Shown here piece after piece: positions 42,575-51,800 of a DNA stretch of 64,000 bases. Origin of the DNA: Clostridia bacterium (GTDB lineage Bacteria; Bacillota; Clostridia; Oscillospirales; CAG-272). The notes beneath the pieces are model-generated. The model worked only from the letters and a program-made list of their open reading frames with translations. It made no database searches and was not told where the DNA came from. Location of the stretch: the NCBI GenBank assembly GCA_017462485.1, contig JAFTRA010000008.1, forward strand, positions 52,256 to 116,255. Direction: 5' to 3'. The position numbers and the translations under genes are program-made. How positions within the stretch are numbered: the first letter of the stretch is position 1; each line of letters starts with the position of its first letter.

Positions 42575-43943
42575 CATTATTCTCCTCTCCGTATAAGTGG
42601 CAAGCTACGTAGTGCGTAGGGCTTACCTGAACCATTCCGGGATAATCGCCCGAGCATTTTCCTATGCACTTTGAGCATCTCTCTTTAAAGAAGCAGTGCT
42701 TCGGCATATTTACGGGGTTTGGAACATTACCCGGGATATTGAAAAGCGTATCCGTATTCGAATCCATAGTAGGCTTCGATTTCTGAAGACCTATCGTATA
42801 AGGGTGAAGGGGATTATGGAATATCTCGGATACCGTACCCTGCTCAATAACTCGTCCTGCGTACATAACCACGACGTAGTCCGCCATCTCGGCAATAATA
42901 CCGAGGTCGTGGGTGATAAGCATAATAGAGCCGTTTATTCTGTCCTTGAGGTCGCGAAGCAAATCCAGAATCTGCGCCTGAATAGTAACGTCAAGAGCGG
43001 TAGTAGGCTCGTCTGCGATAATGAGTCTCGGGTCGCAGGCAAGAGCCATAGAAATCATAACTCTCTGACGCATACCGCCCGAAAGCTCGTGAGGATATGC
43101 GTTATAAACACGCTCGGGAGCGGCAATTCCGACAAGCTCAAGCATTTCGAGCGAACGGCGCTTTGCCATTTCGGGTGTTGCTCCGGGGTTGTGTATAAAC
43201 ACGACCTCGTCAAGCTGATTTCCTATTGTGAAAACGGGATTAAGAGAGGTCATAGGCTCTTGGAATATCATAGATATCTGCCTACCGCGGATACGGTGTA
43301 TCTCGTTTATGGGCATTTGTGCGATATCGAAAACCTTTTCCTCCATCTCGTACATAAGCATACCGGATTCGTTTGTTTTTTGCGATGGAACTCTGACGGG
43401 CTTTCCGTCTTTATCAAGAACAGCGTTTCCATCCTTGTCCTTCAAGGCTTCAAAAAGAACTTTTCCGTTAGGCTTACGGTTGAATACGGGAATAGGATTG
43501 CCCTCACCGTCACGCTTGAAGTCGTAGGACTTGAAGCGTATGCTTCCCGAGTATATCTGACCCTGCGGACCTTGAAGCAGGCGCATAACCGACATACTCG
43601 TAACCGACTTTCCGCAGCCTGACTCTCCAACGATACCGACGGTCGAGCCCTTCGGAATGTTAAACGAAACACCGTTAACTGCCTTTACTACACCCTGGTC
43701 GGTGAAGAAGTAGGTGTGAAGATTTTCTATTTCAAGGATATTTTTGTTATCCTTCATTTCGGTGACGAATTCACTTTCGTCGGCTTTTCTGTGCTTTTTC
43801 TTTTCAAGCGCCATCATAACCTTGGCGTTTGCTTTTGAAATATCACGAATTTCTTTAGCGGAAAGGTAGTGTCCCTTTGCGCTGTCCTTTTCGCCGCCCG
43901 TCACCTTGTTTTTAAGTTCATTTAACTTTTCTTTAAGCTTCAT
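42564..43943 (-). CDS. oppD: Oligopeptide ABC transporter ATPase, OppD type, enlarged
   Basis: The first ATPase of the importer. At 459 residues it exceeds the usual 320-350. Two additions explain this: an N-terminal charged extension of about 65 residues (including KEKLNELKNKVTGGEKDSAK) and an insertion of about 60 residues between Walker A (GESGCGKSVTS, about 105) and the Q loop (MIFQEPMTSL, about 230), rich in Lys, Asp, Gly and Asn. Signature LSGGMRQRVMISMAL, Walker B LIIADEPTTALD and the C-terminal Cys motif CFFKERCSKCIGKC are intact. It forms a heterodimer with OppF. Similar insertions occur in some clostridial relatives. Confidence 0.92.
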   Translation of the reverse strand: MKLKEKLNELKNKVTGGEKDSAKGHYLSAKEIRDISKANAKVMMALEKKKHRKADESEFVTEMKDNKNILEIENLHTYFFTDQGVVKAVNGVSFNIPKGSTVGIVGESGCGKSVTSMSVMRLLQGPQGQIYSGSIRFKSYDFKRDGEGNPIPVFNRKPNGKVLFEALKDKDGNAVLDKDGKPVRVPSQKTNESGMLMYEMEEKVFDIAQMPINEIHRIRGRQISMIFQEPMTSLNPVFTIGNQLDEVVFIHNPGATPEMAKRRSLEMLELVGIAAPERVYNAYPHELSGGMRQRVMISMALACDPRLIIADEPTTALDVTIQAQILDLLRDLKDRINGSIMLITHDLGIIAEMADYVVVMYAGRVIEQGTVSEIFHNPLHPYTIGLQKSKPTMDSNTDTLFNIPGNVPNPVNMPKHCFFKERCSKCIGKCSGDYPGMVQVSPTHYVACHLYGEENNDEN

Positions 43944-43946
43944 ATC

Positions 43947-45026
43947 TTATCTCCTCATCTTCGGGTCAAGCGCATCGCGCAGACCGTCACCAACGAAGTT
44001 GAAGCCGAGAACGGCAATGATAATGCAAATGCCGGGAGGACCCCATACATTGAAATAGTTAGAAAGGATATCGGGGTCTTTTGCGGCGTTTATCATAGTA
44101 CCCCAAGCGGCATATTGCTCGGGAGCGCCAAGACCGAGGTATGAAAGCGATGCCTCGTAAAGTATCATGCTTCCAAGGCTTAAAGTCATAGAAACTATAA
44201 GCTGGGGCATAACGTTCGGAACGAGGTGCTTGAATATCTTTCTTCCCGTGGAATAACCCATTGCCTCTGCGGCAACCATATATTCCTGCTCGCGAAGAGA
44301 GAGTATCTGACCGCGAACGAGGCGGGCGGTTCCCGACCAGGAAATGAGCGTTAAGAAGCCCATCAGCCAGTATATCTTGTACTGATAATCAAACATAGCC
44401 ATACCACCCTCGCGTAAGCCGTCGATAATAGTACCGACGATAAGAAGGATAGGGAAGCCGGGAAGACACATCAGTATATCGCATATTCTCATTATCACGT
44501 TATCTACGACACCGCCGAAGTATCCCGCGAGACCGCCAAAGATAATTCCGAGAAACGTAACGATAAATACCGCCATAAAGCTGATAGTCAGCGAAATTTT
44601 ACCGCCGTTCATCAGTCTTGCGAGAACGTCCTTACCTGTTTTATCCGTGCCGAGAGGATGCTTCCCTGATGGCTCGGAGAGCATATTATCGGTAAGCTGA
44701 GTCTCTATAACCTGATAAAATCCTTGTATATTGCCGTTTTCGTCCTCGTATTCAACCCATTTTGTCGTGTATTCGGTTTTACCGTCCTTGTCTATCTCTG
44801 TGGGTGAAACCTGATAAAAGAGAGGGCCAACCCAGCAGAACAAGAAGAGTGATACGACCATTACAAGACCGATTATACTGAGCTTTGAACGGAAGAAACG
44901 GCGGATAACCATCTGCATAGGAGACATAAGCTTGAGTGTTTGCTCATGCGTTACTTCTTCCTCGGCAGCTTCTGCGATTGCTTCGTTTTCTACTGCTTCG
45001 ATATTAAGGTTATTGTTTTCCATCAT
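43947..45026 (-). CDS. oppC: Oligopeptide ABC transporter permease, OppC type
   Basis: 359 residues with an N-terminal cytoplasmic part, one helix, then a periplasm-equivalent loop of about 75 residues (with LLSEPSGKHPLGTDKTGKD, typical of OppC), and five more helices. The EAA loop that docks to the ATPases reads EAMGYSTGRKIFKHLVPN. It has an ideal ribosome site AAGGAGGTG. The large outer loop is somewhat expanded compared with E. coli OppC. Confidence 0.94.
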   Translation of the reverse strand: MMENNNLNIEAVENEAIAEAAEEEVTHEQTLKLMSPMQMVIRRFFRSKLSIIGLVMVVSLFLFCWVGPLFYQVSPTEIDKDGKTEYTTKWVEYEDENGNIQGFYQVIETQLTDNMLSEPSGKHPLGTDKTGKDVLARLMNGGKISLTISFMAVFIVTFLGIIFGGLAGYFGGVVDNVIMRICDILMCLPGFPILLIVGTIIDGLREGGMAMFDYQYKIYWLMGFLTLISWSGTARLVRGQILSLREQEYMVAAEAMGYSTGRKIFKHLVPNVMPQLIVSMTLSLGSMILYEASLSYLGLGAPEQYAAWGTMINAAKDPDILSNYFNVWGPPGICIIIAVLGFNFVGDGLRDALDPKMRR

Positions 45027-45037
45027 ATCACACCTCC

Positions 45038-46018
45038 TTACTCAAGCTTAACTCTCGGGTCAACCACAGCGTACATAAGGTCGGCAAGAAGAACGCCGAT
45101 AACGCTGAGAAGCGCGAGGAACATATTGTATCCCATTATGAAGGGAATGTCTGCGACGAGCATCGCCTCGAATGCCTTGTTACCGATACCGGGAAGACCG
45201 AATACCTGCTCGGTGATTATCGCACCCGAGAAAAGACCGGGGAGCAATCCCGCAAGCGAGGTAACGAGGGGAATCATCGTGTTTCTGAATGCGTGCTTGT
45301 AAATAACGACCTTTTCCTTAAGACCCTTGGCTCTTGCGGTACGGATATAATCCGAGTTGAGAACCTCGAGCATATTTGTTCTGGTCATTCTCATTCGTCC
45401 GCCTATACTGAGTATAACGACCGTAAGTATAGGAATGAACAAATGCCACATCTGGTCAAGCAGAAGTGAAAATCCGGATAAATCTTTTGACGCGTCAATA
45501 AGTCCGGAGGCGGGGAACCATTCGAGCTGAATCGCAAAGATGTTTTTGAGAAGCTGACCGAAGAAGAATGAAGGTAGGGAAATACCTATCATTACGAGAA
45601 CGGTAACTATGTAGTCTCTTGCGGAATACTGATGCGTAGCAGCGGTAATTCCGAGAGGAATAGCGATGAGGAACTCAAATACGGTAGCAATAGCGGCAAC
45701 CGCAAATGAAACGCCCATATGGTCCTTGATTACGTCGATTACGGGGATACCGTACTTGAAGCTTTCACCGAAATCAAGTCTTAAAAGCTTTCCGAGCCAG
45801 GAAATATATCCCTCGAATATATTGGTGTCAAGACCGTACGTTCTCATCATAGCGTCAATCAGCTCCTGCGAGGTCTCCGCACCCGTGGTCGTTATGGAAG
45901 AAAGCTTCTGCGTAACGAAGTCAACTGGCATGCATCTGATAAGAACGTAGATGATAAGAGAAACACCAAGCAGTATAAGCACCGACAGTGCAAGTCTTTT
46001 AAGTATGTACTTTAACAT
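45038..46018 (-). CDS. oppB: Oligopeptide ABC transporter permease, OppB type
   Basis: 326 residues with six helices in the OppB/DppB pattern: the start MLKYILKRLALSVLILLGVSLI, an outer loop, and the EAA motif RTARAKGLKEKVVIYKHAFRN. It pairs with OppC to form the membrane channel. GGAGG lies 8 bases before the ATG. It follows oppA by 12 bp. Confidence 0.94.
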   Translation of the reverse strand: MLKYILKRLALSVLILLGVSLIIYVLIRCMPVDFVTQKLSSITTTGAETSQELIDAMMRTYGLDTNIFEGYISWLGKLLRLDFGESFKYGIPVIDVIKDHMGVSFAVAAIATVFEFLIAIPLGITAATHQYSARDYIVTVLVMIGISLPSFFFGQLLKNIFAIQLEWFPASGLIDASKDLSGFSLLLDQMWHLFIPILTVVILSIGGRMRMTRTNMLEVLNSDYIRTARAKGLKEKVVIYKHAFRNTMIPLVTSLAGLLPGLFSGAIITEQVFGLPGIGNKAFEAMLVADIPFIMGYNMFLALLSVIGVLLADLMYAVVDPRVKLE

Positions 46019-46030
46019 AGTGTCCTCCTA

Positions 46031-48853
46031 TCACTTTCTTTTTTTGTAGAATTTGTTGAATGCGTCAAGGTCTTCCGCATCAATCTCTTCGATGGGAATA
46101 ACGTATCCGCGCTTTTTCTTTTTCTTGTAAACGACAACGCTTGTCACAGCAGCGCAAACGGCTACTGCGCCAAATGCGATTCCAACGGCGAGTCCCGTAG
46201 AGGATGAGCCGCTTGCGGCAGCGCCCTCGTTAAGCTTTATCTCCCATATTCTGTCAAGAGGAGAGGAGTAGGGATTTATCTCATCGGGGAATGAGGTCGG
46301 GTCAACGACGTTTGCGTTGTAAGCGTAAAGCTGCTTTCTCTGATATACGGGAAGCTCAATCGCAAGGTCAAGAACGTATCCCATAGCCTCCTCGTAAAGA
46401 GCCGTACGGTCTGCCTGAACGTCGGTTTCACGCGCGTCGTCAATAATTACGCTCATCTTATTGAGTATATCCATTTCCATCCAGTAGTCGCTCTCGTTGG
46501 CAAGGATATGATTGTATCCCCAAGCCTTAACGCTCGACGCGTTGGAGTTCTTATGATATACCTGGTACATATCGGGGTCAACCGTAGTACCCCATGCAGC
46601 CGCCCATACCGCAAGCGAGCCTGTGGAAAGCTTTGTAAGAGCCTGCGTATCAGCGATAACCTCAACGTTCCAGCCGCACTCGTTAAGTAGCTTTGCGGCG
46701 GTCTGGAATACCTGATAGGTCGGGTGGTCGGTAAGATCCGAGCCCGCAATTGTAAAGGTGATGTCAAGGTCGGATTCGGTGTAGCTCATCGTGTGGCTGT
46801 ACGCCTGAGTCATAAGCGACTTGATATTCTCGATAGCCTTAGCCTCGTCGAATCTGATGTAGGGATAAGAGTGACCGTTAGTCTGCTTGTTGTTGCCGTT
46901 TGCATCCTTGGGATACGCCCAGCTTACAGTGGACATAGGCCAGAAAATCTGCTCTGCCGTACCTGCATCGTAGTACTGGAGCGCAAGGCTGGTGTCCATA
47001 GCCGCCATAATGGCGCGGCGAAGATAAATGTTGGGAATTTCTCCCGCGTTAATACCGATATAACCGTATCCGAGCTGATCTACCGCAATCTTCTCGTAGC
47101 CCTTTGACTTGATAGAGTCGAGAATAGCGGCGTTTTCCTTTGTAAGCTGCGGCGTTACGTAATGCACCGTACCCGATTGAAGCATAGTAAGCGCGTCATT
47201 TGCGGGTACTATCTGGTAACGAACCTTTTCGATATTAACCTTGTAATCTACTTCGGAATCCTCGGGAAGACTTGCCTCAAGGCTTTCCTCAAAGTAGGGA
47301 TTAGCCTTGAAATAAACAACGTTACTGCTGAAGAATTCCGTACCCGTAACGGTATCTGCGTTCTTGTTATTCGTCGCCATATATGCGCCTGCCCCCATAG
47401 GAACGGTTACGTTTCTTTGCGACTGAATAGTGTCGGTCATAAAGTCGAAGCTACCGTAATCAACGCCGAATTTGTTTTCTTTTATATCAACGGTATATCC
47501 CTCGGCGTAGTAGTGCTGCGGAGCAACCGCGAACGAGAAGTTCCATACTGCCTTAGGGTCTATTCCGTTTATCTTGATTTGAAGAACGTCGTATTCATCG
47601 GGATTTTTAGGAGTTCCGTTTTCGTTGTGCTCGTGAGCAACGGTGTACGTAGTTCCGTTTACCTCAACCGTTTCAACGTTCGTTGTATGACCGAGAGAAA
47701 CGATACCCGAAATGTTCGGATATGCAAGCTCACCGTCAACTGCGTTTTCCTTCAGAATAACCTCTTTAGCCTTTGATTCGTAAAGAGTCAGAAGCTCGGT
47801 TGCCGTAGCCCATGCCGAGAGAATTATGTGAAGCTCCGAGTTGATTTTCGAGTCATAAACGTACTTTATGGCATCTTCCTTCGTCTTTATAGAGTCAGGA
47901 TAATATCTTTGAATTTCGGTTATAACCGTTTTATCTGCGTTTGGCTTTCCGTCCTTGTCGCCGAACTTAACCAAAACGTATCCCTCCATATGCATGAAGG
48001 AGGTGATTTCGTCAAATCCGTTAGACTTGTACGGCTCGTCGGTGTAAGCGTCCTTTGCGCTGTCGTAGTCACGCTCCAGCTCTTTTCTGAAAAGCTCAAG
48101 CGTCTTTTCATAGTCCTTCAAGAGCTGCTCGGAGGTTACCGACGCCGTGTTGTTGGATACCGCCTGCTTATAACCCTCCGAAAGCTTCCATGCGGCGATA
48201 GCGTCGCGCATAGCCTGCTCGGTGGTATCGTAGTTGCCCGAGCTGGTTTCGGCAGTCTGCTTGAATACGTTTATAAGCTCTTTTATACGGTTTGATGCGC
48301 GGTCGCGTGCGGCAGAGGTAAGCCACTCGTCACCGCTTGCGCCGCCAGAAAGATTCTGCTGAGTCCTGTACTGCGACAGACCTAAAATGTCTGTCGAGTA
48401 CATAGTGGACGAGCCTGTATAAACAGGGTCAAGATAAACGTACATATTAAACAGGACGTCCTCGATAGTGAGAGCCTCACCGTCAGAGTATTTAAGCCCG
48501 TTTTTTATTACGAAGGTGTATGTTGTAACACCTGTTTTGTTGGGGTTTTCACTTTGCTCCGTGCTGTCGTAGCTTGATGCGTAATCGAGCGTAACCACGG
48601 CTTCGTTAGGGCCGAATGCCACTACCGTGTTGCCGTTTTCGTCCATTCCGGAGGTCAGCATACCTATTTGCGTCATGGAAACTATCGTTCCGTCAGATGC
48701 GCTCGTTGAATAGAACGGGTTGAACAGACCGTCAAGATTATCGGTCATTATTACGAACGCCTGATTTCCATTACCGCCACAACCGGAAAGAACCGAGGTA
48801 ATACTGAACATCATTACAACGCACAGCAGCAATGAAATTATTTTATTTTTCAT
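46031..48853 (-). CDS. oppA: Oligopeptide-binding lipoprotein, enlarged and with a C-terminal anchor
   Basis: The substrate-binding protein (SBP family 5). The lipobox VLSGC gives lipidation at Cys25. The SBP_bac_5 pattern is clear in YTFVIKNGLKYSDGEALTIEDV early on and PNIYLRRAIMAAMDTSLAL later. At 940 residues it is well over the usual 520-600, with an extra region of about 250 residues in the first half. Unusually, it also ends with a transmembrane helix (STGLAVGIAFGAVAVCAAVT) and a basic tail (KKKKKRG), so it would be anchored at both ends. The stop of the giant protease gene lies 32 bp upstream with no terminator between. Confidence 0.9.
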   Translation of the reverse strand: MKNKIISLLLCVVMMFSITSVLSGCGGNGNQAFVIMTDNLDGLFNPFYSTSASDGTIVSMTQIGMLTSGMDENGNTVVAFGPNEAVVTLDYASSYDSTEQSENPNKTGVTTYTFVIKNGLKYSDGEALTIEDVLFNMYVYLDPVYTGSSTMYSTDILGLSQYRTQQNLSGGASGDEWLTSAARDRASNRIKELINVFKQTAETSSGNYDTTEQAMRDAIAAWKLSEGYKQAVSNNTASVTSEQLLKDYEKTLELFRKELERDYDSAKDAYTDEPYKSNGFDEITSFMHMEGYVLVKFGDKDGKPNADKTVITEIQRYYPDSIKTKEDAIKYVYDSKINSELHIILSAWATATELLTLYESKAKEVILKENAVDGELAYPNISGIVSLGHTTNVETVEVNGTTYTVAHEHNENGTPKNPDEYDVLQIKINGIDPKAVWNFSFAVAPQHYYAEGYTVDIKENKFGVDYGSFDFMTDTIQSQRNVTVPMGAGAYMATNNKNADTVTGTEFFSSNVVYFKANPYFEESLEASLPEDSEVDYKVNIEKVRYQIVPANDALTMLQSGTVHYVTPQLTKENAAILDSIKSKGYEKIAVDQLGYGYIGINAGEIPNIYLRRAIMAAMDTSLALQYYDAGTAEQIFWPMSTVSWAYPKDANGNNKQTNGHSYPYIRFDEAKAIENIKSLMTQAYSHTMSYTESDLDITFTIAGSDLTDHPTYQVFQTAAKLLNECGWNVEVIADTQALTKLSTGSLAVWAAAWGTTVDPDMYQVYHKNSNASSVKAWGYNHILANESDYWMEMDILNKMSVIIDDARETDVQADRTALYEEAMGYVLDLAIELPVYQRKQLYAYNANVVDPTSFPDEINPYSSPLDRIWEIKLNEGAAASGSSSTGLAVGIAFGAVAVCAAVTSVVVYKKKKKRGYVIPIEEIDAEDLDAFNKFYKKRK

Positions 48854-48885
48854 TTTCTGTCTTCTTTCTTTGAAATACGATTTGA

Positions 48886-51800
48886 TTAGCTACCAGAAAC
48901 GATGGATACACTTCCGTCAGCTTCGATTTTGATAATAAAGGCTGTGTTATCCACGTTTTTCTTCACAGCGGTAATTTCGCCCACGGTAATGCCTGTGGTA
49001 TCTCCGTTACCGATGACGGTTTTTATGGTAAAGCTGTCGCTTCCCACAAGATTTGCGCAGTTGTCGCCAAATACCAGACTTCCGCTGACCTTTACGTTTT
49101 TGAAGCTTGCGCCGTCTGCGGCAGAGCCGGCTAAAAGACCGAAGGTCGAATTCTGCGCAACTGCCATAAGGTCAATGGTATGTGTGATTTTCTTGAAGGT
49201 AACGTTTTCGATATAAGCGTTTTCTCCAAGCGAGGAGAACAGACCGCTCGAAAGACGGCTTCTTGACGTGCTATCGAATGAAACGCCTGAAATAGTGTGG
49301 TTTCTTCCGAATATTTTACCGTTGAATTCGCCGTTTACGAAGGTAGTGGGCCATTCTGCGTTTGTGAAATCAAGGTCGGTGTAAAGCTCATAGTAGCCGT
49401 TGAGATCGGCATTCTTAATGAAGTCGTTAACCGAGTAGATTTTGTAGGTCTTTCCTTCCTTCCATTCGGTGTGAAGCTTTATAGTGGGGGTAAGAGAGGT
49501 TGCTGTTTCCTCGTCCCATTTTCCGGTAATGACCTTATTCTTTTCGGTCTGAGTTTCTATGATACCGGAATCGGCATCCCAGTCAACCGATACGAGCGTG
49601 TAGCCGTCTCTTGCGGGGAAGTTGTCCATACCGAGAGTTACGTCGCCGTCATGCCATTCGGGAATTGTGAGGTTAAGCGCGGATACAGTAGAAAGAAGGT
49701 AGCTGTTTCCGCTCTCGTCTGTGGTGTATATTTCGAAATTGTAGTAGGGAACCCATGCCGCATAGAGCGTAAGCACCGGCTCGTCGGCAGAGTATTCACG
49801 GTTATTGTTTACGTAGAGTCTGTTGCTTTCGAAGTCCCACTTGCCCGAATACGTATATCCCGCCTCGGGATTGTTTTCGTCAATGGGAGTTCTCTCAGTG
49901 TACCAGCCGGCAAGGAAGTAGCCGGGGTTGGTAACCTGCATAACGTTGTTTTTATCTCTTCTCGTGTCATCGGGCGCGAGCAGAGCTATACCGCCCTCGC
50001 CGACTTCTTCGGGATTGAAGAGGTCAACTATTGAGGATTTGCTACCCTTGAACGTACCGCCGTTTGAATCAAAGGCAACGCTTACTGTGTAGCCTTCCTT
50101 ATCGTAAGTGTCGTAGTAGCTCTTGTTTGCGTTGATTATAGCAAGGATTATTCCGACGACAAGAGCAACCGAAACTGCGGCAAGAGAGGCAATAAGAATT
50201 ATTTTGCGTCGGCTTATCTTACCTTCGTTTGTTACGAAGCCTTCGGTGATATCGTCGTAATCGACGGGCTTGTCAAAGATGCGCTTCTCGAAGGGCTCTT
50301 CGGGAGCTTCCTCTTCCGCCTCGTCTTCCTGCTCTTTTTCGTTGACGGTGAGCGTCTCTTCGGCTGAGGTCAAGGTCGCTTCGGCTTCGGTAGCGGTATT
50401 TGCCTCGACTTGCGCCTCGGGAGCTTCCTTTGCTCTCGTTACGACGCTGATTTCACCCTTTTTGAGCTTTCTTACGAAGATAAAGATAAATACGCCCAGT
50501 GCTATAATAGCAAGCGCAAGAACCGAAACGATAACGATAAGAACTATAAGAGCCGTCTTTATTCCGTTGCTCTCGTCTTTATCTGTAACGTTTTCGTTAT
50601 CAGCTTCACCGTTTGCAAGATATTCAAGGTCCTCTATCATCTGCTCCGCATTCTTAAGAATCGTAAGCAATGCGGTAGAGATAAGCGCGCGTTGCTCGTC
50701 GCTCACAATCTTGTCGTATGCGGCTCTTGCGGCTGCTACGATATCCTTGTGACCGAGGGTAATGCTGCTTGAATTTTCGGGAATCTTGCTTATTGCTTCA
50801 ATAGCCAGAAGCGTTATATTGTCAGCGGCAACCGCACCGTCGAGAACGGTGTCAAAATACTGGGAGAATACGAACGAATCATAGTTATGTCCGTTAGAGG
50901 GTCTTACCATAACCATCTTCTTGTCAACCAAGCCAACGTAGTCAATGAAGTTAGCTCCGTAATATACGTTACTCGGCATAGAGGTAACGTTCCACATGAA
51001 GTAGTCGATAATATTAAGACCGCCCTCGCCCTTTGCGGGAATATTAGCTCCGTTATAGAAGAGCATATAGTCGTATTCCTCTTCGAGAATGGGCGCGTAG
51101 TAGCTGGAGAAGTTAACGAGAACAAGCTTTTCGCATCCAAAGAACGCCTTGTGACCGATAGATGCTACGGTGTAGGGAAGTACCACGTTTGCAACGTCGC
51201 TTCCGGCAAATCCGAGAGAGCTTATTCTTACGGTCTTGTCAGCAACGTTAACGATACCGCCGTTTCCGCAGTACGTAATAAGCTCAAGACCCTTTGGAAC
51301 CACCTGATAGATAGAGCCGTCGATTACCTTGATGGTATCCGAAATATCGTAGGTGTAAACGGTTTCCTTGTATTCAACGCCGTTGAAGGTGTCCTTGACG
51401 ATTTCCTTTGAAAGAGGAGCAATCTTGCAGAATGCAAACGGATTGTCACCTAACGACACAAGATTTTCGCCAAGCTTTAGTGTGAATACGGTAATAGAAT
51501 CCTTCGTAAACGCTCCCTCTCCGATATGAGTAGCTGCGGTGAGGTCAGCCGAAGTAATAGCGGTATATGCGAATGCATAATTACCGATGCTCTTAACATT
51601 TTCAAGACCTATTACGTTAGCAAGGCTCTCGCAGTAGGAGAATGCTCCCTCTCCGATAGATTCGACGTTATTACCGAGCGTTACGGAGGTAAGGGTGTCA
51701 GTAGTAAGGAATGCGTAATCTCCGACACTCTTTACCGAGGTGAGAACAGCAGACACAAGCTTCGTTGAAACGAATGCGTGGTTACCGATAACCTCAACGT

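Noticed and set aside
42696-43622. A 308-codon plus-strand frame over oppD
   Set aside because: Antisense shadow of a clear ABC ATPase; no independent support.
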